Below are positions 1 to 8,883 of a stretch of DNA of 64,000 nt, piece by piece; the first letter of the stretch is position 1, and every line of letters begins with the position of its first letter. The stretch is from Streptomyces sp. NK08204 (lineage in GTDB: Bacteria > Actinomycetota > Actinomycetes > Streptomycetales > Streptomycetaceae): assembly GCF_020400585.1 (NCBI RefSeq), contig NZ_JAINVF010000005.1:62001-126000 (forward strand). The letters are read 5' to 3'. The notes beneath the pieces are model-generated. The model worked only from the letters and a program-made list of their open reading frames with translations, did no database searches and had not been told where the DNA came from. A program made the position numbers and the translations under genes.

Positions 1-1
1 G

Positions 2-1927
2 CTGCTGACCCCGGCGTGGCCGCTGGCCGTACCGGTCGCGGTGGGTGCGGCACTGACCGGACCGGTGGACTCGGTCATCAGCATGGTGCTGATGAGCCTG
101 GTGATCTACGGCCTCACCCGGCTCACCGAACGGGCCGGCGAACTCGACGCCGCCAGGCTGGGCCTGACCGCGGCCGCCGTCGCCGAGGAGCGGCTGCGGA
201 TCGCCGGTGAGCTGAACGACGGCCTCGGGCGCGGGCTCGCCGAGATCACCACCGGCGTCCGGGCCGCCCTGGCAGAGCCGGAACGCGCTGAGGGGCTGCT
301 CGCCGAGGTCACCCGCGCGGCCCGCGCCTGCCTGGCCGACGCCCGGGGTGCCGCCGCGTCGTACCGCGCCATGTCGCTGGCACCCGAGGTGACCACGGCA
401 CGGGCGCTGCTGACCGCCGCCGGGGTGCCCGTCGAGGTGCGGATCGGGCACACCGAACCACTGGGTGCCGCGGGCGCGCTGCTCGCGGACGTGCTGCGCG
501 AAGCCGTGACCGACGTCGTCCGGCGGTCCACGGCCACCAGCGCCCTGATCGAGACGGGCGCCGAGCGGGGACGCGTACGGCTGCGCGTCGTCAGCGACGG
601 TGCGCGGACGGCGGACGACGAGAGCCTCGGTGACCTGCCCGGCCGGATCGCCGAGGCGGGCGGCACCCTGACGACGGGACTGACTCCCGAAGGGCGTCAT
701 GTCACGGAGGCGGTGCTCCCCGGTCTGGGCCGGCCCGGGGAACCGGCCGGCGACCGGCATTCCCACCTGCTCGCCGTCGTACTGCTCGTCACCGTGCTGG
801 CCGGCTTCTCGCTCAAGACGCTGCTGCTCGTCCCCGCAGGCGGCGTCCTGCCGGCCGCCGCCTGCCTCGCATCGGTGGTGGTGCTGCAGGTCCGCTCGGT
901 ACGCGGGCGGCACATGGTGGCGCTGGCGATGATGGCGCTGCTCACCTATCTGCCGCTGCTCGTGTTCGGACGCGCCTGGCTGGGGGTCGCCGGCTTCCTC
1001 GCGGGACCGTTGCTGCTCGCGTTCCGTCGCGGCGTGGCCTGGCCGCTGGTGGGCTGTGTCACCGCGAGCGTCGCCCTGACCGGGACACGGCTGCGGCTGC
1101 CGCTCGCGATGACGGTCAACTACACCGTCAGCACCGTGGTCACCGGGCTCGTCGTGTACGGACTGCTGCGGCTCGCCCAGATCGTGGACGAACTACAGGA
1201 GGCACAGCGGCGGCTGGCCCGTTCGGCGGTCGTCGAGGAACGTCTGCGCGCGGCCCGCGACCTGCACGACCTGCTCGGGCACAGCCTGGCCGGCATGCTG
1301 CTCACCTGCGAGCTGGCACGCAGGCTGCCGGCCGAGCGGGTGCCTGCGGAGCTGGAGAACGTACTGACCATGGCCGAACGCGGCGAGGCCGACCTGCGGG
1401 CCGCCGTCGGCGGCGTGGGCCGGATGTCGCTGACCGCCGAGGCCGCGTCCGTACAGGCGGTGCTGGCCGCCACGGGCATCGATGCCCGGGTGTCGCTCGC
1501 CCACGACCAAGCACCGGCCGGAGCGGAGACCACGCTGAGCGCGGTCCTGCGGGAGGCGGTCACCAACGTGCTGCGGCACAGCGACGCACGGTCCTGCGCG
1601 ATATCGACGGTGGCGGAGGACGGCGGGACGCGGCTGCGGGTGCGCAACGACGGGGCACGCGGCCTGCGCGGACGGCGGGGATCGTCGGGCATGGGCAACC
1701 TGACGGCCCGGCTCGCGGCCGTGGACGGGCACCTGGCGGTGGAGGCGAGCGGCGACGGCTGGTTCGAGCTGACCGCGTGGGTCCCGCACCAGCGGTGCGA
1801 ACCCCGCGGGACCCGCCGGGCCGCGCGGCGGTCCGGTGCGCCGGGACCGGATCAGCCCGTCAGATCCACCCCGCCTCCGTCGCAATGCGGACGGCGTCCG
1901 TGCGATTGCGGGCGTTCAGCTTCGTGA
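2..1927 (+). CDS. Sensor histidine kinase with two tandem kinase cores, first one degenerate (5' partial)
   Basis: DesK/NarX-type (HisKA_3) sensor kinase; the reading frame is open from the window edge, so the true start lies upstream. Counting from the ATG at 41, the second core is intact: H-box around His409 (RDLHDLLGHS), N-box Asn509 (LREAVTNVLRHS) and a G-box near 549-552 (SGMGN). It follows a block of about six membrane segments (about residues 243-378). Residues 49-230 are a second copy of the same core in which the phosphoacceptor is Asn59 (ELNDGLG) and the N-box Asn is Asp158, so it should be catalytically dead. The C-terminal tail runs 68 bp into the convergent regulator gene. Partner is presumably that regulator, controlling the ABC exporter just beyond it. 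Confidence 0.9.
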   Translation: MLTPAWPLAVPVAVGAALTGPVDSVISMVLMSLVIYGLTRLTERAGELDAARLGLTAAAVAEERLRIAGELNDGLGRGLAEITTGVRAALAEPERAEGLLAEVTRAARACLADARGAAASYRAMSLAPEVTTARALLTAAGVPVEVRIGHTEPLGAAGALLADVLREAVTDVVRRSTATSALIETGAERGRVRLRVVSDGARTADDESLGDLPGRIAEAGGTLTTGLTPEGRHVTEAVLPGLGRPGEPAGDRHSHLLAVVLLVTVLAGFSLKTLLLVPAGGVLPAAACLASVVVLQVRSVRGRHMVALAMMALLTYLPLLVFGRAWLGVAGFLAGPLLLAFRRGVAWPLVGCVTASVALTGTRLRLPLAMTVNYTVSTVVTGLVVYGLLRLAQIVDELQEAQRRLARSAVVEERLRAARDLHDLLGHSLAGMLLTCELARRLPAERVPAELENVLTMAERGEADLRAAVGGVGRMSLTAEAASVQAVLAATGIDARVSLAHDQAPAGAETTLSAVLREAVTNVLRHSDARSCAISTVAEDGGTRLRVRNDGARGLRGRRGSSGMGNLTARLAAVDGHLAVEASGDGWFELTAWVPHQRCEPRGTRRAARRSGAPGPDQPVRSTPPPSQCGRRPCDCGRSAS

Positions 1928-2468
1928 CGACGGCCGTCAGATAGTTGCGGACCGTCCCGGCCGTGAGGTGGACCTGCTGCGCGATCTCGGCGGCGTCCGC
2001 GCCCGACGCCACCAGCCGGAGCACCTCGGCCTCCCGGGGGGTGAGCGGGTTGTCGGCCAGGTCCCAGGCGGTGACCGCGAGCGAGGGGTCCAGCACCCGC
2101 TCGCCCGCCACCACCTTCCGGACGGCAGCGACCAGTTGCTCCGGTGGCGCGGTCTTCAGCACGAAACCGGCGACTCCCGCACCGAGCGCCCGCCGCAGAT
2201 GTCCGGGCTTGCCGTAGGCGGTGAGCATCAGCACCCGGCAACCCGGCAGTTTCTCGCGCAGGACGGCTGCCGCCTGAAGCCCGTCCATGGTTCCCGGCAT
2301 GTCGATGTCGAGCACGGCGACGTCCGGTTCGTAGACGCGGGCCGCGTCCACGGCCGCGGCGCCCGAGTCGACGGTGGCGACGACCTCGATGTCCTCCTCA
2401 AGGCCGAGCAGCGCCGCCAGCGCCCCCCTGATGACGTGCTGATCCTCCGCAAGAAGCACCCGTATCAC
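1860..2468 (-). CDS. NarL/FixJ-family response regulator
   Basis: 202-residue two-domain DNA-binding regulator. The receiver domain (about 1-120) shows the acidic pair at residues 8-9, phosphoacceptor Asp54 (VLDIDMPG), Thr83 and Lys105. A LuxR-type helix-turn-helix starts at the LTPREAEVL motif (about 142-200). It is convergent with the tandem sensor kinase, overlapping its 3' end by 68 bp, and is divergent from the ABC transporter genes. By analogy with DesKR-like and bacitracin-sensing systems of actinomycetes it probably activates the transporter; that role is inference. Start is the ATG at 2468. Confidence 0.92.
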   Translation of the reverse strand: MIRVLLAEDQHVIRGALAALLGLEEDIEVVATVDSGAAAVDAARVYEPDVAVLDIDMPGTMDGLQAAAVLREKLPGCRVLMLTAYGKPGHLRRALGAGVAGFVLKTAPPEQLVAAVRKVVAGERVLDPSLAVTAWDLADNPLTPREAEVLRLVASGADAAEIAQQVHLTAGTVRNYLTAVVTKLNARNRTDAVRIATEAGWI

Positions 2469-2590
2469 CAGGCCACATATACCAGTTGAGCGGCACGGCG
2501 TGTCCCTGTCGTCCGTCTCGTGACGAGGTCATGCTTCGGACATGATGCCGTCCGTGGGCCGCGTCGCCTCACGACAGCAGGCTTGAACCC

Positions 2591-3322
2591 ATGTCAGCCA
2601 CAGTGCGTCTGGACGCGGTCAGCAAGGTCTACGGCAAGGGGCGGGGCGCGGTCGCCGCGCTCCGTGAGGTCTCGGTGAGCATTCCGCGGGGCAGCTTCAC
2701 CGCGGTGATGGGTCCCTCCGGCTCGGGCAAGAGCACGTTTCTGCACTGTGCCGCCGGCCTCGACACGCCTACGTCGGGCACCGTCCGGCTGGGCGAGACG
2801 GACCTGTCCGCGATGAACGAGACGAAGCTGACCCGCCTGCGCCGTCAGCGGGTCGGCTTCGTCTTCCAGGCGTTCAATCTCCTTCCCGCCCTGACGGCGC
2901 TGGAGAACATCTCCCTGCCGCTGCGGCTGGCCGGTGTCCGCGCGGACAAGGGGTGGCTGGGCGAGGTCGTGCGACGGGTGGGCCTGGAAGGCCGTACGCA
3001 TCACCGTCCGGCCCAGCTCTCCGGGGGGCAGCAGCAGCGCGTCGCACTCGCCCGGGCACTGGCCACCCGCCCGGAGGTGATCTTCGGGGACGAGCCGACC
3101 GGGGCGCTGGACACGATGACGGCCCGCGACGTGCTGACCCTGCTCCGGGAGACCGTCGACGACATGGGGCAGACGGTGGTCATGGTGACGCACGACCCGG
3201 TGGCGGCCTCGTACGCGGACACCGTCCTGTTCCTCGCCGACGGGCGCATCGTGGACACGATGCACGCGCCCGCCGCCGACAGGATCGCCGAACGGATGAC
3301 CCGGCTGGGAGCGTGGAAGTGA
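2591..3322 (+). CDS. ABC transporter ATP-binding protein, MacB/LolD type
   Basis: 243 residues, usual length for the family that powers FtsX-type permeases. Walker A GPSGSGKST at 41-49, Q-loop Gln93, signature LSGGQ at 143-147 and Walker B VIFGDE at 163-168 are all intact, as is the H-loop in VTHDP. Its TGA overlaps the ATG of the permease by 1 nt (3320-3324), so the two are translationally coupled. Together they form an exporter or mechanotransmission complex for antimicrobial peptides, lipids or lipoproteins; the substrate cannot be read from sequence. Probably controlled by the adjacent two-component pair. Confidence 0.95.
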   Translation: MSATVRLDAVSKVYGKGRGAVAALREVSVSIPRGSFTAVMGPSGSGKSTFLHCAAGLDTPTSGTVRLGETDLSAMNETKLTRLRRQRVGFVFQAFNLLPALTALENISLPLRLAGVRADKGWLGEVVRRVGLEGRTHHRPAQLSGGQQQRVALARALATRPEVIFGDEPTGALDTMTARDVLTLLRETVDDMGQTVVMVTHDPVAASYADTVLFLADGRIVDTMHAPAADRIAERMTRLGAWK

Positions 3323-5757
3323 TGGCCCTGCTGTCCCTCGCACTGAAGACACTGCGCCACCGCAAGGCCGCCTTCGCGGGCGCGTTCGTCACCCTGGTGT
3401 GCGCCGCGGCGCTGGTCACCGCCTGCGGGATGCTGCTGGAGACCGGGCTGCGCGGCCGGGTCGCACCGGAACGCTACGCGGGCGCCCCGGTTCTCGTCGC
3501 CGGTGACCAGTCCGTGCACCGGACCGTCCACAAGTCCGGTGGCAAGACGAAGCACAAGGCCAAACCGCTCGCGGAGCGCGCCTGGATCCCGGCGTCGCTC
3601 GCCCGGACGCTGCACAGGACTCCCGGCGTACGCAAGGTGGTCACCGAAGTGACCTTCCCCGTCGGCACCGGCAGCGGCCAGGCGCAGGGCCACGGCTGGG
3701 ACTCGGCGTCGCTCACGCCCTTCGCCCTGGCAGCCGGCCGGGCCCCGGACGCCGCCGACGAGGTGGTCGTCGACGCCCGCTCGGGCGCCGCCGTGGGCAC
3801 CCGGCTGGCACTCCTCACGCCGGCGGGCCCCGCCACGTACCGGGTGTCGGGTGTGACGCGGCAGGCCCTGGCGGGCCAGGACACGCTGTTCTTCGCCCCG
3901 GCCGAGGCACGGCGGCTCGCGGGTCGCCCCGGCCGGGTCAGCGCCATCGGCGTCTACCCGGAGCCGGGCCGCCACCCCGACCTGACCGCGGCCCTGCGCG
4001 GCACCCGGGCACGGGAGTACACCGGCGACGGCCGCGGTGGCGTGGAGTTCCTCGACGTGCGGCAGGCGCGGGTGAAACTCGTCAGCCTCGGCGGGGCGCT
4101 CGGCGGCACGTCCCTCCTGGTCGCGGTCCTCGTCGTGTCCGGCACCTTCGCGCTCTCCATCCAGCAGCGGCAGCGGGAGATCGCCCTGCTGCGCGCCGTC
4201 GCGGCCACCCCGAAGCAGCTGCGCCGGCTGCTCGGCGGCGAGGCGCTGGTGACCGCCGTCGCCGCGGGCCTGACCGGCTCCGCCGCGGGCATCGCACTGG
4301 GTTTCTGGCTGCGGTCCCGGTTCGTGGCCCTGGGCGCCGTACCCGATCGACTGCGGCTGGTGGTCAGCCCCTTCCCCGCCTTCGCCGCGCTGCTCGCCAC
4401 GGTGCTGGCCGCATGGGCGGCGGCCCGCCTCTCGGCCCGCCGGGCGGCCCGGGTACGCCCGGTCGAGGCGCTCGGCGAGGCCGCGCTGCCGACGGCGCGG
4501 CTGCCCTGGCCCCGCCTGGTGGCGGGCCTGCTGGCCACCGCCGCGGCCGTCGTGCTCACCCTGGTCCTGTCGACCCTGTCCACCGAGGCGGCCAGCAGCC
4601 CGGTGACCCTGCTCACCGCCCTGATGTGGACCGTCGCCGTCTCCCTCCTCGGCCCGCTCCTGGCCCGCGCGGCGGCCGCCCTGCTCCCCCTTCCGCTGCG
4701 CGTCTTCCGGGTCGGCGGGTACCTCGCGGCGGCGAACCTGCGGACCGGCTCCCGGCGCCTGGCCTCCGTCGTCACGCCCCTGTGTCTGCTCATCTCGATG
4801 ACGTGCACGATCCTGTTCACCCAGACCACGCTCGGCCACGCCGCCCAGCGCGAGCTGGCCGCGGGCACCCGGGCCGACTACGTCCTCGGCCCCCGGATCC
4901 CCTCCGCCACCGCCCGCTCCCTGCGCCACCAGCCGGGCGTCGAGGCCGTCACCGAGGTCCTGCACACGTCCGTACGGGTCGGCCTGACCAAGTACGGCGC
5001 CCAGGCGGTGACGACCGAGGGCCTCACGCGCACGACCGACCTCGGCGTGGTCGCCGGCACCCTGGACGACCTCGGTACGGAGTCCCTGGCGATCAGCGAG
5101 AAGGCGGCCGGCCGGCTCGGCGTGTCCGTGGGCGACACCGTCCACCTCACCCTGGGCGACGGCACCCCGGCCACCCTCGAGGTCGTCGCGCTGTACAGCC
5201 GGGGCCTGGGATACGGCGACCTCACCTTCTCCCACGACCTGATCGCTCCCCACGTGGACGACCCCATGGGCACCCTCTACGTCTCGGCTCCGCACCTCGG
5301 CCGCGCCCGCCTGACCGCTCTGCTGTCGACCGTCCCCTCGGCCGGCATCACCGAGCGGGCCCGGGCCGTCAGCGCCGCCCCGTCCGACGCCGAGGTCAAC
5401 TACGTGGCCATGGGCCTGATCGTCGCCTTCACCGCGATCGCCGTGATCAACACCCTGGGCATGTCGACCTCGGACCGCTCCCGGGAACTGACCCTGCTGC
5501 GGCTGGTGGGCACCACGCGACGCCAGGTGCTGCGCGTCCTGCGCCTGGAGGCACTCGTCGCCATGGCCCTCGCGACGGTCCTCGGGACCGGCATCGCCCT
5601 GCTCACCCTGACCGCCTTCGCCACCGGCATGACCGGCGCCCCCACCCCGTACATCCCCCCGCTCACCTACCTCGGCGTACTCGCCCCGACAGCCGCCCTC
5701 ACCCTGACGGCCACCGCCCTCCCGGCCCGCCTGGCCCTGCGCCGGCCCCGCCGCTGA
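3322..5757 (+). CDS. FtsX-type ABC transporter permease
   Basis: 811 residues. An N-terminal membrane helix (about 15-37) is followed by a MacB-type periplasmic domain, then two blocks of FtsX-type helices. The first block (about 250-360) has the typical REIALLRAVAATPKQLRR cytoplasmic loop. The second, C-terminal block (about 690-805) carries SRELTLLRLVGTTRRQVLR. Two FtsX domains in one chain are usual for actinobacterial members of this family. The ATG at 3322 is chosen because it overlaps the ATPase stop by 1 nt; the longer open frame upstream is only read-through of the ATPase gene in another frame. Forms the export complex with the upstream ATPase. Confidence 0.92.
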   Translation: MALLSLALKTLRHRKAAFAGAFVTLVCAAALVTACGMLLETGLRGRVAPERYAGAPVLVAGDQSVHRTVHKSGGKTKHKAKPLAERAWIPASLARTLHRTPGVRKVVTEVTFPVGTGSGQAQGHGWDSASLTPFALAAGRAPDAADEVVVDARSGAAVGTRLALLTPAGPATYRVSGVTRQALAGQDTLFFAPAEARRLAGRPGRVSAIGVYPEPGRHPDLTAALRGTRAREYTGDGRGGVEFLDVRQARVKLVSLGGALGGTSLLVAVLVVSGTFALSIQQRQREIALLRAVAATPKQLRRLLGGEALVTAVAAGLTGSAAGIALGFWLRSRFVALGAVPDRLRLVVSPFPAFAALLATVLAAWAAARLSARRAARVRPVEALGEAALPTARLPWPRLVAGLLATAAAVVLTLVLSTLSTEAASSPVTLLTALMWTVAVSLLGPLLARAAAALLPLPLRVFRVGGYLAAANLRTGSRRLASVVTPLCLLISMTCTILFTQTTLGHAAQRELAAGTRADYVLGPRIPSATARSLRHQPGVEAVTEVLHTSVRVGLTKYGAQAVTTEGLTRTTDLGVVAGTLDDLGTESLAISEKAAGRLGVSVGDTVHLTLGDGTPATLEVVALYSRGLGYGDLTFSHDLIAPHVDDPMGTLYVSAPHLGRARLTALLSTVPSAGITERARAVSAAPSDAEVNYVAMGLIVAFTAIAVINTLGMSTSDRSRELTLLRLVGTTRRQVLRVLRLEALVAMALATVLGTGIALLTLTAFATGMTGAPTPYIPPLTYLGVLAPTAALTLTATALPARLALRRPRR

Positions 5758-5832
5758 ACGTGCCCGCGAACCCGTCGGCCGGCATCCCCGGCAGACCCCG
5801 CGGACCGGGTGCGGAGCCGCCTGCCCAGATTC

Positions 5833-5850
5833 CATCAAGACCATTTGATG
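5833..5850. promoter_or_regulatory. ArsR-type operator
   Basis: Perfect inverted repeat CATCAA-N6-TTGATG. ATCAA-N6-TTGAT is the classical half-site layout for ArsR/SmtB repressors. It ends only 4 nt before the ATG of the ArsR-phosphatase fusion, so bound repressor would block the promoter or the 5' end of the transcript. Autoregulation by the fusion protein's own ArsR domain is the simplest reading. Confidence 0.75.
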
Positions 5851-5854
5851 TACC

Positions 5855-6640
5855 ATGGACGCCATGGCGTCCACTGGCCAGGCCGGCCCGGCGTTCGCGC
5901 ACCTGGCGGCTCACCCGGTGCGCTGGCGCCTGCTGACCACACTCGCCGACAGCGACTACCGGGTACGCGAACTCGTGACACTGGTCGGCGAGCCGCAGAA
6001 CCTGGTCTCGTACCATCTGCGGCTGCTGCGCGACAGCGGACTGGTCACCGCCACCCGCAGCAGTTCCGACGGCCGCGACAGCTACTACCACCTGGACCTG
6101 GACCGCTGCGCGCAGGCCCTTTCGGACACCGGGGCCGCCCTGCACCCGACGCTGGGCGCGGGCGCGGTGCCGCCGCCGCCCGCCACGGAGGGCCCGCACC
6201 GGCCCTCCGTGCTGTTCCTGTGCACCGGCAACAGCGCCCGCTCCCCGATCGCAGAAGCGCTGCTGCGCCACCGCGCCGCCGGTCTCGCCGATGTCCTCAG
6301 CGCCGGCAGTCATCCCAAGCCCCGGCTGCACGCCAACGCCGTACGCGTACTGCGCGAGGAGTTCGGCATCGATGTCGCCGACCAGCGGCCCCGGCATCTG
6401 AACACGGTGCTCACGCACCGGTTCGACCACGTCATCAGCCTGTGCGACAAGGTGCGGGAGGTCTGCCCCGAGTTCCCGCACTCCCCGCGCCGAGCCCACT
6501 GGAGCGTCCCCGACCCCGCTGCCGCCGGCGACACCGACCAGGCCACCTACCCCGCCTTCAGGCGCACGGCGCACGACATCGACACCCGCATCCGCTACCT
6601 GCTGCCCATCCTCGCCCAGTTACAGGAGACCCGCCCGTGA
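5855..6640 (+). CDS. ArsR-family HTH fused to low-molecular-weight phosphatase (arsenate reductase-like)
   Basis: 261 residues. Residues 10-95 are a winged-helix ArsR domain (HPVRWRLL, recognition helix around EPQNLVSYHLRLLRD). Residues 117-255 are a low-molecular-weight tyrosine phosphatase/ArsC-like domain with the CX5R loop C123-T-G-N-S-A-R129-S and a later VPDPA general-acid loop. No Shine-Dalgarno is seen; an ArsR palindrome ends 4 nt before the ATG (an in-frame ATG at 5864 is an alternative). Contains an in-frame TTA leucine codon (6620-6622, codon 256), so translation may depend on the bldA tRNA. The stop overlaps the VOC start (GTGA). Plausible role: sense and process arsenate or another oxyanion; substrate unproven. 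Confidence 0.88.
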   Translation: MDAMASTGQAGPAFAHLAAHPVRWRLLTTLADSDYRVRELVTLVGEPQNLVSYHLRLLRDSGLVTATRSSSDGRDSYYHLDLDRCAQALSDTGAALHPTLGAGAVPPPPATEGPHRPSVLFLCTGNSARSPIAEALLRHRAAGLADVLSAGSHPKPRLHANAVRVLREEFGIDVADQRPRHLNTVLTHRFDHVISLCDKVREVCPEFPHSPRRAHWSVPDPAAAGDTDQATYPAFRRTAHDIDTRIRYLLPILAQLQETRP

Positions 6641-7047
6641 CGACCGCCGAAGAACTCGCCAGCGTCCGCTACATCGTCGACGACGTCCAAGCCGCCATCG
6701 ACTTCTACACCACCCATCTCGGGTTCACCCTGCGCACCAGCGCCCCACCCGTCTTCGCCGACGTCACCCGGGGGCCCCTGCGGCTGCTGCTCTCCGGCTC
6801 GGCCACCTCCGGGGCCCGCGCCACCCCCGAGGACGCCGCCGGCGCCGGCCGCAACCGGATCCACCTGGTCGTCGACGACCTGGACAGCACCGTCGACCAA
6901 CTGCGCGCCGCCGGACTGACGTTCCGCAGCGACGTCGTCTCCGGCCCGGGCGGACGCCAGGTCCTCATCGCCGACCCCGCCGGAAACCTCATCGAACTGT
7001 TCCAGCCCGCCAAGGGCTGGGCGGCGGCAGCGTCGACCAAGCCCTGA
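6637..7047 (+). CDS. VOC (glyoxalase/bleomycin resistance) family protein
   Basis: 136 residues with one pair of beta-alpha-beta-beta-beta modules (VRYIVDDVQAAIDFY at the start, HLVVDDLDSTVDQL in the middle, DPAGNLIELFQP at the end). This is the standard size for a VOC subunit that dimerises around a metal. GTG start overlaps the upstream stop by 4 nt, with a CAGGAG ribosome site inside the preceding gene, so it is co-translated with the ArsR-phosphatase. In ars-like operons VOC proteins can be ArsI-type C-As lyases, but the cysteine pair needed for that is not visible here, so I leave function open. Confidence 0.88.
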   Translation: MTTAEELASVRYIVDDVQAAIDFYTTHLGFTLRTSAPPVFADVTRGPLRLLLSGSATSGARATPEDAAGAGRNRIHLVVDDLDSTVDQLRAAGLTFRSDVVSGPGGRQVLIADPAGNLIELFQPAKGWAAAASTKP

Positions 7048-7144
7048 CGGGACGCTGTCGTGAGTGATCACGGCCGGCCGGTCGGTGCCCGCCCTCGGGG
7101 CCGTCGGCGTACCGCCGTCGTCCGCGGCGACTGATCCATGCGCA

Positions 7145-7188
7145 CGACGATGAAGGCCCGGCCTCTGCGACCTGGGCCTTCATCGTCG
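7145..7188. terminator. Bidirectional terminator
   Basis: Perfect 15-bp stem (7145-7159 with 7174-7188) and a 14-nt loop between two convergent genes. The right arm overlaps the last codons of the DHA2 transporter. Confidence 0.75.
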
Positions 7189-8883
7189 CGGGCCGGTGAC
7201 CGGCGCCGCCCCGGCGGGGACGGGAATACGTCGTGCCGTCAGCCAGCCGACGGCGGCCAGCGCGGCCATGCCGGTGATGGACACCGTGAGCGCCCGCTGC
7301 CTGGCTCGGCCGTTGATCCGTACCAGTTCGTCGGACGCGGCCCCCGTGATGCCCCGTGACAGCAGCTTCGCCCGAAGGGCGTCGTCGGACGCGGCGGTGA
7401 TCTGCACCTGGTTCTCCAGGGTCCTTGTCACCAGCTCCTTCTGACGGGCGGCCAGGACGTGGCTGTCGTTCACCCCGGCCTCGAACGCGTACAGCAGCGT
7501 CCCGGTCATCAGGGCACCGGCGAGCGCGACCCCGAACGAACTTCCCAGATAGCCGGCCGTGTAGGAGAGCCCTGTCACGTCGCTGACCTCGTCAGGCTCA
7601 GGCGCCGACTGGACGAGGTCGGTGAGCGTGGTGGCCATGCCCCGGCCCAATCCGATGCAGAGAATGCCCGGCGCGAGTGCCAGACCCACGGCGGTCACCC
7701 CCTGTGCATGCGGACTGAACAGGGCGGCGACGGCGCCGCAGCCGACCCCCATGCACACGAACGCCCCCATCGCGGCGGCACGGTGGGTCATCCGCCCGTT
7801 CCCGATGCGCCGGGCAGCCGGCCGGGCGGCCAGCAGCAGCCCCAACGCGATCGGGAGCAGCACCACTCCGCTGTGCAGCGCGCCGAATCCAAGGGTCGTC
7901 TGCAGGAAGACCGGCACCAGAAAGAGCGCACCGCCGGACACCACGAACTGCATGATCTGGGTCGAGATCCCGGTCCGCACGGTGCGGTTGCGCAGCACCT
8001 GCACCCGTACCAGCGGATCCCCGCCGCCCGTGACGAGACGCCACTCCCGTCCGGCGAAGGCGGCCAGGACCACCAGCCCCGTGCCCGACAGGACGGGCAC
8101 GGGTGACAGACCGCCGCGCTCCAGCAGCGTGTGGCCGAGCACCACGAAGTCCTGCCGGGCCTTGAGCAGGCCGTACCGCCCCGCCAGCAGGCCCGCGACG
8201 TCGAGGAGGATCAGTCCGGTCGTGGACAGCACCACCCCGAGGACGTCGAAGCGCCGTCCGGTGCGTCCGGGGAACCGCCCGGCATCGACCGTACGGCGCA
8301 GGAGCCATGTCACGGCCAGGGTGACCGCAGCTGCCATCAGGAACGAGACACGCCAGGTCAGGTAGTTGGTGAGCAGGCCGCCCAGAAGAGGACCGGCCGC
8401 CGAGCCGATGCCGGACGTCATGGCCAGCGTCGACAGCACCTTGGTACGCACGGCCCCGGTGAAGGCCGTGGTGAGCATCGCCATCAGCGCCGGATGCATC
8501 AGTGCGACGCCGAGCCCCTGGAGCACGGACCATCCGACCAGCATGAACGGCAGGCTCGGGGTGAAGGAGGCGATCAGCGCCCCCAGGACGAAGACTCCGC
8601 CGCCGAGGACGAAGATCCGCCGGTACCCGTGCCGTGCGCCGAGCTTGCTGCCGGTGATCAGGAACGCGGCGACCACCAGCGCGTACAGCGAGATCACCGC
8701 CTGTACGCCGGTCAGCGTGGTGCGCAGGTCCGCGACGAGCGCCGACAGGGCCACGTTCATGGCGGTGGCGGTGTAGTTGATCAGGAGGTTCTCGACGGCG
8801 AGGAGGAGGAACAGCGTCCTGGCCCCCGGTGTCTCCCCTTCGACCGGCCCCCTGGTCCGCCGCGCTCCGTCTCGCCATCGCAC
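7180..8883 (-). CDS. MFS drug exporter, DHA2 (EmrB/QacA) family
   Basis: 567 residues with about 14 predicted membrane helices. It has a motif-A-like loop (GSKLGARHGYRR) after helix 2 and a motif-C-like segment (SGIGSAAGPLLGG) in helix 5. This family exports drugs, often self-made antibiotics, by proton antiport across the cytoplasmic membrane. GTG start preceded by GGCGGGA at about 7 nt. The segment near residues 470-520 is a hydrophilic loop with many Lys/Arg/Gln before the final helix. No adjacent TetR or MarR regulator is visible. Confidence 0.93.
   Translation of the reverse strand: MRWRDGARRTRGPVEGETPGARTLFLLLAVENLLINYTATAMNVALSALVADLRTTLTGVQAVISLYALVVAAFLITGSKLGARHGYRRIFVLGGGVFVLGALIASFTPSLPFMLVGWSVLQGLGVALMHPALMAMLTTAFTGAVRTKVLSTLAMTSGIGSAAGPLLGGLLTNYLTWRVSFLMAAAVTLAVTWLLRRTVDAGRFPGRTGRRFDVLGVVLSTTGLILLDVAGLLAGRYGLLKARQDFVVLGHTLLERGGLSPVPVLSGTGLVVLAAFAGREWRLVTGGGDPLVRVQVLRNRTVRTGISTQIMQFVVSGGALFLVPVFLQTTLGFGALHSGVVLLPIALGLLLAARPAARRIGNGRMTHRAAAMGAFVCMGVGCGAVAALFSPHAQGVTAVGLALAPGILCIGLGRGMATTLTDLVQSAPEPDEVSDVTGLSYTAGYLGSSFGVALAGALMTGTLLYAFEAGVNDSHVLAARQKELVTRTLENQVQITAASDDALRAKLLSRGITGAASDELVRINGRARQRALTVSITGMAALAAVGWLTARRIPVPAGAAPVTGPRR

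Noticed and set aside
3001..5874. 957-codon open frame on the minus strand
   Set aside because: Antisense shadow of the ABC permease; low-complexity Gly/Gln/Arg translation, no ribosome site, no motif.
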